Origin: Trichoplax sp. H2
Taxonomy: Eukaryota; Placozoa; Uniplacotomia; Trichoplacea
NCBI GenBank assembly: GCA_003344405.1
Contig: NOWV01000178.1
Coordinates: 98,006-162,005, forward strand
Direction: 5' to 3'
Length of the DNA stretch: 64,000 bases
A model generated the notes under the pieces. The model had not been told where the DNA came from. It worked only from the letters and a program-made list of their open reading frames with translations, and did not search any database. Positions within the stretch are counted from its first letter, which is position 1, and every line of letters begins with the position of its first letter. Below are positions 12,359-25,384 of the stretch, in pieces. The translations under genes and the position numbers were made by a program.

Positions 12359-14526
12359 ATGGAGCTCGATTTTAACCAATTGTCTATCCGGGAAGCCAAG
12401 GATATCATTGAAAAGCTCAAAAAGGAATGCAATAAACTGGATCAACATTTACAATTGGTAATACATTTACTAGGCGATGCAGTATATCGTGCCATTGCTC
12501 TACTCTACTCATCATGACCGTCATATTGCTGTACTCCACAGCCAGTCAGCTACAGCTTACTACCCAGATTTTAGAAATTGCAACAGTGTAACCTTAGTCA
12601 CTGGTCGATGATCGTATGTTATCCTGCAGAGTAGTCCACAACTGTGCCTTGATACATCCTTATCAAGGAATAAACTCTAGCTTCGTTGCTATAACTTAAT
12701 ACAACATAGTACCATCACTGATGAAAATAATTGTAAACAAGTCGTCGTAATACGAGTGATTGATTAGCGATGAAATTGCGTTTTGAATAATATGTTGCTG
12801 TAATAACGCTTCTAATTTATACCATAATTACAGCTAACTTGGGTAGAAGATTGCTATCAAGAGAAGAAACGAATCATCAGCAAAGAGAACCAATCTCTAC
12901 ATACACAACTTCTATCAAACACTGCAATAAACGATGATGATAATGAAAGGTGCATTATCCCTTGCTTGACGTCAAAAGATATTCAGCCTTTCAATAAACA
13001 CTAGATAGTTTCGTCAATGTTAATAGTAACTCCTCTATGATAGCAGCTTAAATGAATTCTGTCGTAATATAATATATATACAGTCCATGATACAGTACTG
13101 TACATCAAAAATAAGATCAAATTTTGTTTCCCTTGCAAAATGCATTAACACCTGAAATGGGACATAGCCTACCACTACTGAGTAGTTAGCTGTAGAATGC
13201 AACCTTGATACGCGTAGTACTGTTGCAGTCCTTCAACGAAGGTTTGTAATCTCTGCTAGAGTCAAACACTCAATATTAGATGGATACTTGCAAGCGCTAG
13301 AAATTTTAATTACAGTTAGGTTATAGTCATCATGTTGGATGCAAATAGATATATCTACACTAGACAATATATCTATGCGGATATCAATTTTAAGATAGGC
13401 TATCTATGCGTATATAGGTTGCGTGAAATATATGATGTTATGGTTCGAAATTATCGTCTGGAACAAACGGTATCGGAGATGAAAAAGGTCTTAATTCATT
13501 CTCAATTGAGTAAGGAAATTTCATTGTTAGGTCAAGCGATGAAGGAAAGTAAGTAAATAAATAATACTTTTAATACGACCTCACGTAGAATTTATTGGTC
13601 CAATAGTAAATGATTTTCAATCAATAGACACGCTTTGCTGTATATCATTAACATTCCATTCTACATAATCGATATACGTATACTCAATACGGTAATAGTA
13701 TACTCGTATTTCATATTATGAACGCTGTTTTTAATAATACACGAGATCAAAGCTGCTAGTTTACAAATGACTTCTTGCTATCATGAATAAATGATGTCAT
13801 AACTTAGCTTTAGCTTACATGCGGTACATCCTATCAATCCTTAGCTACAGAGACTTTTTCTATGGGGGAAATGAACGCTATGACCTTGTTGCAATCGTGG
13901 TATTGGATGATAATAGCATATGATCGTAGCCAACATGACATTGGTCAGTTCGTAGTATAAACTTAGTGAATAGTCTATGGATACTCTGTTCTTATTCCGA
14001 GTGTTTTTATGATGTGCGAGATGACTTATGCAAGTGCTATTCGGTTGATTTAGTATCAGATTCACCAAGTGGCAATTCCACTATACAAGACAAATTGTTT
14101 TATTACGTCAGCCACCATGTGCAAAGTAAACCTTTACAAAGCGATAAAACGATGCGAAGCGAAACTTCACCCTTTCTTAGCGAGCTGTCTTTCACTACTA
14201 GGCGAAATGGAATTTGCATAGGTATAACATTGCGATGCCCAAATTTACCAAGGTAACAAATTAGTATTTATGTATATTATACAGCACTTGATAAATTTAC
14301 TCGAAAACAAGAGGTGATACAAGACAACTAATACTAAATCATCTTTTCGTATTATAGACAGGCAATAACTGCTGATCATGAAGGATTTATATCTGTATCT
14401 TCTGACCTTCCTGTACCAAATATTGGCGAACAAGGAAAGGCATATTTATTAGCAGGAAAAAATCCGGCAACCTTTATACAAGACATTATCTGGGATTGGA
14501 TTGATAAAGTGAAAACGACTACTTAA
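12359..14526 (+). CDS. unidentified coiled-coil protein
   Basis: Exons seen: 12359-12457, 12834-12949, 13418-13548, one starting at 13851, one ending at 14252, and the last at 14358-14526. Phases agree for the first three joins and for the final join. The join between the exon at 13851 and the one ending at 14252 is unresolved; several GT and AG sites would work there. The N-terminal half is charged and helical (IREAKDIIEKLKKECNKLDQ; SEMKKVLIHSQLSKEISLL), as in coiled coils. The C-terminal part is globular and ends KNPATFIQDIIWDWIDKVK before the stop. The start ATG at 12359 opens the first coiled-coil exon in frame. I do not recognise the family. It lies head-to-head with the alpha-SNAP gene and is the only plus-strand gene in the left third of the window. 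Confidence 0.65.
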
Positions 14527-15482
14527 ATAATTAATTGAACAAATAGCCTTCTGTTGATCTCCAACCTATACTTTACTTATCATGACGAAGGAATGTAGTC
14601 TACTCGTTGGATTGAAACATAACAAGTTGATTATCTTCCAGTGCAACATAAAACGGAATGCAGTTTTATTCTCTTCGATATACAGATTCTTGCATGCCTT
14701 CTAACGGAAGACAAAGGTATAAAGCATGTATGTAACAATACCAGATAGGCCACGAGTTATTTTTGTGCTCATGGCTGATACATGTATCATGATGCAGAGT
14801 TAAAACAGAGAATAAGAAAAAATATCATAACAAGTACAATTGTACATCAGGTTTACATTGCTAATGTGATAACGTCAAGGTAAAGGAAATATACCATTAT
14901 TACGGTATTGCTATTAGAGATTTGCTAAATCGTCATGCATTGAGAGGAATTGATGTCAATATATGGAGTATATTCGTATGTATAACATAATTAGAGTTGT
15001 ACCATGGACTACTAGTTATAGTCCATGGTTGTACATAGGTGTGCATAGATACACAACTCTTTTAATAATTTCGACAATAAAATGACTTCATTTCCTTTGC
15101 TTTATAGAAACACTACACAATATTATATAAAATAAAAAATTAAACTCAAAATTCAGTTGGTCAATTGATAACTGCATTTCATTACGTGAGATTTCAATAC
15201 GTATAGTCACTCCATTACAGTATATGAGTATTAATACGTACACCTCTCCTTATCTAATTACAATATAGTCATAAATTGAACAACATTGGAAAATATTAAA
15301 TGCTGAAGGAATGTTTGATTCATAAACTTATTGCACAGGATTCCATCAATTAAACATATTTAAAGTAGCATTTGCATAAATATCACTATAAACATTATAT
15401 CATTCAGGGTCATCATACTTTACATAAGGTACCTCTGTACCTCATGACGGGATACTCAAACTAAAGATACGCAATACAACGT
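14527..15482. other. convergent intergenic interval with small inverted repeat
   Basis: Lies between the 3' ends of the coiled-coil gene (+) and DRAP1 (-). No coding sequence was recognised. A perfect 11-bp inverted repeat, ACCATGGACTA (15001-15011) and TAGTCCATGGT (15019-15029) with a 7-nt spacer, is the only structure noticed. It could act near the transcript ends, but no function is assigned. Confidence 0.5.
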
Positions 15483-18343
15483 TCAGCAGTCGTAATCGTC
15501 GTCTTCATCATAACCGGTGTTGCTAGTAAGCCCAGGAAGCACCATATGTAGCGGCTCTTCTCTAGAAACATTATTACATAATTTGAGAGTGTTTACTAAC
15601 TAGTGTACAAGCATGCCAACCATATAAAGTCTAAAGTCTAATTGAAAAGACGGAACATGCTATAATACGTATTTGCTAATTACTCACTCAGCATCGTAAT
15701 CATCATCATCTTCAACCTTTCTTTCATTTAATGCCACTGGAAATTCATCGGTTTTCTCCTTTCTACTAATATGTATTTTAGGTTTCGCTGTGGGTTTTGC
15801 AAAAGTTTCAGCTTGTTTACTATCGGCTACTGGCCAGTCATCAACCTCACTTCCATCCTATAATAATTTATGAAGATACGAAAGTCACTAAAGAATTCAT
15901 ATCAATCATCATTAGGTGCACTACAGTAGCCAACTCATGAAACTTAAAACCTCAATTCAAAAAACGCTTTCTATTTACAGTGTAGTTTGGAAAATTTTTT
16001 TCTTTACGAGGTCTACCACGCTTTTTCGGTTGTTGATATTCGCCCTGAGAACTCTGCTGAGAAGGAAGTTTACGTTTCTTTGTATTTTCTTGCGAATTTG
16101 CAGAAATTTTCTTGGCAGTTGTTGTGGGTGCTTTCCTAGTAGTATTACATTCAAAAACGTAAAATACTTCAAACCTCAGTTTGTATAATAACTTATTAAT
16201 GGCTTTAAGTGTATAGTAGCCATTAATCGGTCCATTCAAGCATTAGAAAAATTGCGCTATTTTGAGATCCTTCAACAGTATCTCCAAACCTTATCGTAAA
16301 AGATTTCCTAGATTTATTAGCATCTACGTTTCCGTTATCGCTTGCTAACGACGGAACATTTGCTACGAATTTTTGTCCAAAATGGAATTTAGTGTAAGAT
16401 TCTACACATTGTTTCCTGCGTGATAAATTGAGAAACAAAGATTTCATTTTCGATATATCCTCTAAATACCTCGGAGAAAAGGGGAAAATGTGTATCCACA
16501 CATGTATACTGCTTATAACAACGACAAATTATTACTATAATAAGACATACACATGCGAGGCGGTTAACATCCTGACCGAAAATCCTTCAGTACAGGACTC
16601 CAGCAGATCTCGTGCCATCATATCAAGTGCTTTAGCTAATAATATAATCAAGTTTCAAGATACAAGATAAATACAATTATTTGATCAATCATTTAAATGT
16701 ATTGATAAGAGAGAAATGGTTATGATCCAATTGGTATATCTACGTAAGCAGTAGTACACAAGACATTCTTCCAAAATATCAAATATTTGACTTTAATAAC
16801 TGGGTAGTATACTGTATGAAATACTATAGTTTAGCGAAGGCAAAGGTCTCGCTTTAGCATACCTATTAGTACAGGTACCGAATTGGCAATTTTTGGTATA
16901 TCCTCATTGCTCTGCATCATTCTTTTGATTTTAGCCTGTAAAGACATGAATATAATATTCATCATTGGTCCATTATATTTCGTCTTCCAATCTAGATAGT
17001 AATGTAGATGGATATTTACTGAAGTTAACTTGATATACTATCGATTAGCGCATATCATCTATCGTCGTCGCGCTTCTTACTACGCTGTCCACTTTCGATA
17101 AAAGTATCAAGTTGCAGCCATGCAATTGAGATAATCTGATGTAGCGATTCTTTTTTTCATCTAGCAAGTATTGTAATTAATACTGTTTATCATCAATTTA
17201 TGGATTACATGGTATTAACGAGAAGAGTGTCATGACGTTAAAATTTTAATTGAATTAAGACTGGTGATTACGTCTGTTCGACATTTAGAGGGTAAATGTT
17301 TGCAAGGCAAGAACAACATCTTGCATACGAGCATACCCCTGTAGCATTGACTAATAGGAGCTTTGCATACCAAAGTGACCCTTCACTTGATGATATTGCA
17401 ATAGGGTGATGATATGTGAAGATTAGAACATTCCCTTTGGATATTGCGTTGAAGCAACTGTATTTGTACATTGCTGTACTGGATAGCATTACATTTATGC
17501 CATCTTGACTGTAGTAGCCGTCTTGTTGGTCAACTCCTTACTGTATGACTTTATTGTTGCTGGCGTATTCAAATTTCAATATCATTTCTCCGGGTAGCAT
17601 TCAGCAGTAGTAAAGTATTGTAATCGTACTTGATCCTATCAGTTTAGCAACTCGATACTCGACATTTCCATTTTCAATTCGAAATTTCTCCGGTATCGGG
17701 ATACCCCAAAATTACAAATAAAGAAAGATCTCTGATAACCTACTACATAATCTATTTATAAAGCTCCAACTCGAGCCATAGAAAAGCATGTATTCCGTTG
17801 ATGTTGCAATAGTATCGGCGAGCATACAACGTCTATTATTCAATTGATTGAATTAATTGTAATCTAAGCTATTCTATCCCATGGTATTATTGACTACTTC
17901 AAGGCTAGTTACTCGCTAACATTAGCAGTTGCTAAATAGGGCAAGCCTGTACAAGTAATAGCTGACGAAGGCCATTTCCTGCTGTCACTGATGATTGTGG
18001 GCCAGACGAATGAATTAATCAATATGACACAGTAGAGTATCGTATACGTTTCCTGCGACGTCGACAGCTGCAAATAGTATGCTACACCTGTCATTGCTTG
18101 ACTGCATCATACAATTTTAAAGGGTAAAATTGCCTTTTGCCAGCTTTTTTCCATGGTAAACCTATCCAGTATCCTCTATACTTCATTGTAGACACTGTAT
18201 GTAGACTAGGAGAGTGGCAAACTCATTGATATCCTAAGCGACTATCCACGTCTTTCATCCTCATCCTACTTCAGTCCACAGTCGTACAAGTCGTCATTGC
18301 TTACCGAGGAGAAATGAGAGCCAGACTTTTTCTTGGGCGGCAT
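15483..18343 (-). CDS. DRAP1: NC2-alpha / Dr1-associated corepressor (DRAP1)
   Basis: Seven exons: 18343-18305, 16935-16863, 16635-16551, 16415-16290, 16135-15979, 15857-15688, 15561-15483. They sum to 729 nt (242 residues) with closing phases. NC2-alpha is a histone-fold protein that pairs with NC2-beta (DR1), clamps TBP on promoter DNA and blocks TFIIA/TFIIB entry. The start MPPKKKSGSHFSS is a basic N-terminus as in the family. The histone fold follows: AKIKRMMQSNEDIPKIANSV, then AKALDMMARDLLESC, then MLTASHVKQCVESYTKFHF. After it comes a basic AT-hook-like motif (KKRGRPRKEK, near residue 150), a linker with two acidic runs, and the acidic tail DEDDDYDC, comparable to the DEEDEEDYDS end of the vertebrate protein. 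Intron 1 is about 1.4 kb. The protein is longer than the vertebrate form (~205 residues), mainly in the linker. Confidence 0.92.
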
Positions 18344-18760
18344 TTTCAAAGATTAGACGTACAAGACAAGGATCAATTTTCTTCAACACTTTCCTTCAGC
18401 AATAGAATAGAGTAGGATTAAATAATAATTCATCGATTACCGTGGCGTGGCAACTTTCCAAATCAATTTTGAAAGAGTAAAAGTTGGCCAAGGAACAACA
18501 TGGAGATTGGGGCGAGCAAAACTCACTACAGTACTGAGTGCAATACGGTAGGCTGCAATTATGGGATGACTATAGATATCCACCGATGGGACACCGACTT
18601 GTATGCCACTGGCCCTTCTCGCCTATCGATGACGAATCTTACCAAATTGTTGGTGTATTCTAATGCTTTCTATCCATGTTTGGGGTATCGAGCTGTAGGC
18701 AAGTACGGTAAAAATACAAGTGGGATGATGACGAAACAGCATCGCTGAGCCGTCATGGTA

Positions 18761-18949
18761 CTGTACACTGTACACTGTGCACTGTACACTGTACACTGTA
18801 CACTGTACAGTATGGTGGATGATACATGATTGGAAGCAATTTCGCACTTTGCATCTGCTTGTATGGGCTATTTGCAGCATTTGGTACACAGTACAGCGGT
18901 AGTGGACCAGCGACTACTGTAGTGTACAGGGTACAGTGTACAGTGTACA
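18761..18949. repeat. inverted pair of 7-bp CTGTACA / TGTACAG arrays
   Basis: Seven consecutive CTGTACA units (one with a G substitution) occupy 18761-18809. After about 113 bp, four TGTACAG units, the reverse complement (one variant), occupy 18923-18949. The two arrays could pair as a long hairpin or cruciform arm. They lie about 420-600 bp upstream of the DRAP1 start codon. Confidence 0.85.
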
Positions 18950-19570
18950 GTACATTGTACCGAACCTCTGATAGGCCTAGTACAGTATACTGTACTGTAG
19001 ACTATTGACTATGACGGCTTGACTTGTACTGTACAGTACTGTATATGGGTTGCCCGTACCGGTACGCACTGCGTCCATGAACCACTGTGTGTACTATAGA
19101 GGTACAGTAGGTGACTGCGTACTGTGAATAGAGAAAGAGAGAGAGAGTGACACGCCCCCGAAACTGTAGTTAAAAACACGTCTTTGGGGCTTGCACGTTG
19201 ATGGAGCGGACAGACGGACTCAACTGGCAAAGAACATCGATAGATCAATGTGGAAGGGAAAATGAACAAAATGGAAGATTCATTAGCCAAATTGAATAAA
19301 ATACGTAGAAGAAAAGCTCACGTTTAATTAAAAGACCAGTGTTGCAATGGGACTGTACAATTCCAGTCAGAATGCATTGAACTCGTTGTAGACTTTGCTT
19401 ACTGCCGTTTCAGTAAAGTACTTACGCGTATTCGACGAGTTCGATGCATTGTGAATGGCAAGTTGCAGCATTGGTCAAGACACATCATCTAGACAACTCC
19501 TCTGTCATTCGCTGCACTGTAGGTGAAATTTTCAGCGCATAATGAACGATCATCATCGGATTTGTACAGA

Positions 19571-20033
19571 CTAGAATTCAACCGAAATTTTGTTTCGATT
19601 TATCGATAAACATACGAAAACACAGTGGATGTCTAATCCTGTGAAAGCAGTATTTAAGCCATCTCATGGTTCAAGTAGTTTTAGACTAAAATTTCAACTA
19701 GGTCACGCATCAATATCATAACACAATAATTCATTCACTTACCAGGAAAGATATCCAAAATGCTTTTTACGAGTATATCTCTACCAATAACAATATCAAT
19801 ATGCAATAACTGACTACATCATAATCTAGATCGCCCATTTTGAGCTTGATTACAGCACTGAAGGTTTTGCCAGTCAATGTTCTCACGTCAGCATCGAAAT
19901 CGATCGACGGATTAAACTGAAATAAATGATATCATGCGGCAGAAGAAGCTTTGTCAATAGAATCTTCTTAGTTTGATAGCTTACTACAGTTTTATTCGTA
20001 TGTCCAAGAAGATGCAGCGTTTTAGATATCAGG
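19571..20033 (-). CDS. possible small spliced gene, unidentified (doubtful)
   Basis: Four short exons can be chained in phase: 20033-19985, 19916-19887, 19809-19743 and 19638-19571. Each has usable AG and GT edges (for example TTTCAG before 19916 and GTAAGT after 19743), and the chain ends in a stop. Pieces read LISKTLHLLGHTNKTV, FNPSIDFDAD, LLHIDIVIGRDILVKSILDI and LDIHCVFVCLSINRN. An unspliced read through the second exon (TLTGKTFSAVIKLKMGDLDY) also looks protein-like, so the splicing is uncertain. No start codon exon was found. It sits just downstream of the 5'-nucleotidase stop on the same strand and could be an alternative 3' end of that gene, a separate small gene, or chance. Confidence 0.25.
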
Positions 20034-20286
20034 CTTAAAAAAAAATCAATGCTAATGATTACAAACAAAGCAATTTAATTAAAGTACTGTATACGCTGAC
20101 AGAAGTCAGCCAATGCAGTCTTGCAAGACAACCAGCCACACCAAATCAGGTCTTATACGATATAGCTTAGGAATATCCTTCGACTTGTGAAGCGTAATGT
20201 GTCATATATCTGAATCTTAGACTTCACGAAAATACACAACATAATGCATGCATACAGACTACAGTAATAAAACTACTTTAAGGAAT

Positions 20287-23200
20287 TTAACGGTAAATAA
20301 CGCACTGAATTAAAGCAGACATAACGAATAATAGTATTAGCATAGGTTTAATACCGCTAGCATTATTTGTACACGGAGATGTATTGCTGGCTTTTAAAAA
20401 CGATATTCTACCGTCAAGGCGAGTGATTAGAGGACTTCTAGCTTGTATATAAGCAATGGAGGCATCTCGTGTCAAAAGAGTTCCTTCTCTGTGAATCACC
20501 TGTTTGTCTCGAAATACACTAAAACCTCCAAATCCTCTGCCGATATAAGACGGAGCTAGTACTTTATACATTTTATTCCTAATGAATTGATAGAAGATTG
20601 ATATTAGTACAAACTAGCTGTTATGATGATACATGCAAAAGATGTCCATAGCGGTATGAAAGAAAGTAGAGTCTACCAATTTAAATAAGAATAATTCTTT
20701 CCTGAACGGTTTTCACCAGTAGATAAACAGTAAACAAACTACACTAACAGACTCACTTGTCCATTGGAACAAATCTTGGCACTTTACACTGAGTACAAAT
20801 CACTTCTACTGAATGGACTCTTTCATTGGAAGGCTTAGCTAGATTGTATACTACCCTAAGTCCTAGACAATGAATAAGAAAAGTTTTAAAATCTTTCCTG
20901 TCACTGTTTATGTCGTACGGTGCTATAGAAGATTACGTTAAACCTTCAGATTATTAAATGAATTCAATATTGCAATTTTTATTTACCTGAAACTTGAAGG
21001 AATAGGCTTGATGGCTTCGATTTGTTATAATTGGCTACACCAAGTTCTAATGCCTTTATCAATATCGAGCCTGGCATGGTTAACTCATCGATAACGTTAT
21101 CATATTTAGTAATAGCGTGCATATTGGAAATAGTAATAATGCCTAGAATAAGAGCAAAAGTGTAAGGATTAGCATATTCTTAGCATAAATATCATTGCGT
21201 AATTTAGGAGTAGTATTTCTTAAATCATCATTTGCATAGCTACTTTTACCTGGAGGCTTGTTATCGATAGATGCTAGAATATCACCGGCCTGTAGGATTG
21301 CAATCGATGCGTTGGCCCATTGGGAGCTATCGGGAAATCTTTGAATCTCTTGCACCATAGCATCAGTGAGTAAATTACCTATAGGGAGAGAGCGAAATAC
21401 ACTGTTCAATCATATTATTTTTAACTAGACCAGATTGACGGATTACTCAGCTACAACTATAGTTTTATAAAAATCTTTCTTAATATCGATTTGATGAATA
21501 CTATTGATTTTCCGTCCATTTGGAAATAATTAAAGTCAAAGATTGGGTAATATTTAATAATAATTAATGCAAAATGTCCTATAGTAATATATATTAATCG
21601 AAACCTAAAAGAGTTAGCAAAGATAGTTTAAATACATGAAATTGCTAATGCATCCTAAAGATTGAAACTATTAGTAAAGTAAATATTGACTATACATTTT
21701 CATTGGCGGTAAAAGTAATTAACTAACCCATATTGCATTCGTATAAACCACACGTAGCTCTGCTACCATCAATATAGACATGAGATCTTCCCAATTCCTG
21801 CGCCGCAAATGCGCTGACTCCAGGCTGCCATCGTTTTACCTCTTGTTCCAAGGCTGTATCTTGTACAACGCTCTTGTCTAACAATATTGGTTTACCATTA
21901 AAGCTTGTCAGGACACCTGTAATTAATTCAGTTTTAAAAGACGATACCAATCACCTTAAAAGGATTCTTTGTTTATAGAAAGTAAACTATAAGCTATACT
22001 TTCTCACGATTTCTTTCTAGTTTATTGGATAACTAACATATGTAGTTCATAGGATGAATTAATGAACATGTTCTATAGAGGAAATGCTTACCACCATCAT
22101 CAAATGTCAATTCTAACCGGCCAAGATATCGACCGAATTCATAAGCTTGTACTACTGGAACTATTTTATTACTTTCTGTAGCACATTCTGACTTAACAAC
22201 GGTTGGATAGGGACCAGCAGGCTTATGATTAGTTGGTGGCTTGCCAGTATACAAAAAGGTGTGAGTATGAGCTCCAACAACGGCATCGATGCCGCATACT
22301 TTAGCAGCTATTTGCTGGTCAATATCGTAACCAGAATGGCCAACGGCAACAATTTTATTGATTCCTTGATTTTGTAACTCAGAAACGGCATCAGTAATAG
22401 CTTTTATTTCATCGGTAAATATCAAGGTAGGTCCAGGTCTGGAAAAATTGGGAGTATTTCTTGTTGTATAACCTACAAATCCAATCTTTTCACCTCCCAT
22501 CGTCAATATAGTATACTTGGTAAATAATTTACCGAAATCAGGATTTTTAGTGGCATCAATATTTGCGCTTATAACTGGAAAATTAACGCCTTTCAAAAAC
22601 TCGCTAAGTTTTCCCAAGCCAGCATCAAATTCATGATTGCCTAATGCCTACAAAGAAAACTAGATTATTAATAACATGCTGCGGGTCCTAGTAATGTTCA
22701 TACTTATCATATACGCATATAATTAAAGTGGCGCATTATGATAAATTGATCGACAAATGCCAATACACAAATATCTAATGACATAGATATCATTAAAAAT
22801 TTTCTGTAGGAAGTTCTCCGTACAACTACTGTACGTGGCCTACACAATGAGAAGATGTACCGTATATGATTAACAACTTAGCAGGCATTATTAGTTAATC
22901 TGTAGTTTATATCTACTAATAATTAATTTGTTAAAATCTTAAAGCAACATTTTCATTGGCAATATTAATTTCCCTAATGTGAACAAAAGCAATTACAGTT
23001 ATCCTAGATTGTTTGTACTGTAGGTCAGTTGTACGTTCCGGTCTTCTTTATAGGGTGGAGAAATTTTTACGGAAAGTGGGTGGGGTGTGGTGAAATTTTT
23101 TCTTCAGTAGTCCCTGGTTATCCTCGAGTTCAAGCGTGGCATAAAATAAGGGACGAATCGTTTAATATTAATAAAAAATTGAATTTATACTTAAGGATAT

Positions 23201-24561
23201 CAAATACTTTACATAGCCATCTAACGAAAAGTGATAAAACTGATTATAAGTAGTAATTATAGCTATTTATTTCAATAGCAAATTAAAGGGAAACTGTTGT
23301 ATAACTCAATCTAAAAAAGAAAATTTGATTCAGATCGATAGCATTTGTAATGCGTGAGATTATTAAATGCCGAATTTATGCAGTATAAACTTAATTTCGA
23401 AAAACACATTTTGACTATATTCGGAAGTTACTAAGGTACTAAGAATAGACTTAGTAGATGAACTCATTTGAACATTTGTGCCCATATTGAATTTCCTCCA
23501 AAACTCCTTTCCTTAGCGAATACTTCTCGCTAGTTGGCCCAGCGATACAAAAGTAGATTAATTTTTGTTCAGAAATAACAATTTTTATCCAATTGCTATA
23601 GCTGGATCAGGGCGAATACCGATAGAACGAAGATATACAATTTTTATCTCTTTTATAACTTCAATACTGCAAAATAGGGAGATTTCCTTCGAAATCTAGC
23701 CTGATAGATCATCACGATTTTATCAGCATAGTTTAACAATGTTCCATCATGGTGCCATCCACTAGCAGTAAAAACAAATATTTCAATACTAATGTAGTGT
23801 ATGACATAGTCATACTCCACTAGTGTAATTGAGGAAAAATTTAGAATTACTTTTAAATTCAAGAAAGAATCAAGAATGACTTTCTTTAGGTACGTCCATA
23901 TATATTTTTGGACAATGATTTAGCTGAAATCGTCAGTTTATTATCTAATTTCTATTAATATTTATTTGACGAAGTAAAGCGTGATCATGACTACTTAATG
24001 GATATAGTTGCAAAGTTTGCAATATTAATGTTGAAAATCAAATTTGTAGTGACTTATGAAGAAAATTAATTGGCTCTAATTTAAGCTAAGCTTAGTGATG
24101 CCAATTTAATTACCAATTAATGAGCTTGAAATATCCAAAGAAAATCGAGAAATTTACTGTAGATTGAAAACTTAGAAAATATAAAGTAAACTCATTTTGC
24201 TTCTTACCATCACGTCATACTTTAATAAATTCATAAAATTGCGACTGGCATTGCCTTTGTATACGTGGTACCACATTGTACCATGAAACATATCGCCAGC
24301 ATCAACAAATACGGTGTTAGCAACCTGACTTCTGATCTCCGTTACTTTTGTCATCATTCGTGCAGATCCGCCATAGCAATTACCAGCTGATGAATCTTGC
24401 GCTGAACAAGCACCATTTGGTCCAAATTGTTCAAATCGAGTGTGGATATCATTTGTATGCAATATTGTAACATCATAAGCGCTACTGAACGAGATTATCG
24501 TGCAAATGAGTATCACAATCATCGCCATGTTCTCGCTTTTAAAAGTTGATGGCACTTTCAA
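20287..24561 (-). CDS. NT5E: ecto-5'-nucleotidase (CD73-like), GPI-anchored
   Basis: Seven exons: 24561-24208, 22647-22092, 21916-21728, 21378-21250, 21142-20987, 20862-20757, 20578-20287. They give 593 residues with closing phases (human CD73 has 574). The enzyme removes the 5'-phosphate from extracellular AMP to give adenosine. Visible: a signal peptide (MAMIVILICTIISFSSA; a second ATG lies 12 codons in); the metallophosphoesterase motifs TILHTNDIHTR, VFVDAGDMFHGTMW, ALGNHEFDAG and VVGAHTHTFLYTG; then the nucleotidase C-terminal domain (QELGRSHVYIDGS, CGLYECNMGNLLTDAM, YKVLAPSYIG). A hydrophobic C-terminus (MLILLFVMSALIQCVIY) after a small-residue stretch fits a GPI signal. Odd: the C-terminal substrate-site motif written GGGIR in human CD73 reads AGDIL here, and the PFGG region is replaced by TKYDN. 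Metal ligands look intact, so specificity or activity may differ. Confidence 0.93.
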
Positions 24562-25384
24562 TACGACTAAGAAAAACTATAATAAAGGTTAATTCGTAGC
24601 AACTATATCTTAAATAAAATCTTTTAACAGGTATTTACTTTAATAATGTAAATTAGCCTTGACAATCTTGAGGAATCATTGTTTGCATTCTATAGAACTA
24701 TCACCCAATCCGTAAGTAGCATGTTGTTTATTATTGGTAAGAGGAGGTTAGTTTATGAATCTAAATGAATCTGGTAGCCAGCTGTTACAGTATATTATTA
24801 TTATAATTCGTTACGGTCAGTAGACTGTTTTATAACTGAAACATTATCCTGAGCTGAATTTATTAACTTAATAGTGGACAGTCTGAAATATTTAAACAGC
24901 AGCTAGTATGATATAGCACAATAACATCCGTTGTAGCAACTGTCCTGCAATATTATCATAATTATAATCGATGGAATTTATTTATAAGTAGAATAATCTT
25001 GTACGTCTATAGCAATGCTAACTTTCAGGTCAGTAATATTGTTTGGGTATATACATTTTATTTCAAGTTCATCTTACAGTTATTCGTCATATTACATTGT
25101 TATTGTACAGGGTAATTTAGGATCTCATGTTGAAAGATAGTTCAGGTGTTAATAAATTGTATAAAAACCGAATGAATTCATTACAATGTCGGTCATGGAT
25201 ACTCCAGTAATTATATATCATCTATGTTATATAATATTAGTATTTAGTGAAGTTGAAACAGATTTATACAAAAATGATCATTTTTAAAAAATCATTAAAA
25301 TATACAAACTGGCGATCGCTAGTGAGCAGTAAAGTTTAAAGCTATTTTGGTATGAGGGCGAAGAAGAAATTTAAAATTATCTAT
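24562..25384. promoter_or_regulatory. intergenic, upstream of 5'-nucleotidase
   Basis: Eight hundred bases between the 5'-nucleotidase start (minus strand) and the 3' end of FAM98 on the same strand. No coding sequence or repeat was recognised. The promoter of the nucleotidase gene is expected here by position. No element can be named. Confidence 0.4.

Larger units (their letters stand above)
18344..20286. promoter_or_regulatory. intergenic interval upstream of DRAP1, downstream of 5'-nucleotidase
   Basis: This should hold the DRAP1 promoter. Contents: CTGTACA arrays at 18761-18949, a (GA) run near 19127-19149, and a doubtful small spliced gene at 19571-20033 (each of the first and last listed separately). 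No other gene is recognised. The promoter assignment rests on position alone. Confidence 0.4.

Noticed and set aside
15952-16239. Minus-strand open frame starting MNGPINGYYTLKAINKL
   Set aside because: Its first half is intron 4 of DRAP1. Only the part from 16135 down is coding, as shown by phase with exon 4 (ending 16290).
22033-22617. 194-codon open frame as a stand-alone gene
   Set aside because: It is the interior of exon 2 of the 5'-nucleotidase. The reading continues upstream to ALGNHEFDAG at 22647 and is joined by splicing on both sides.
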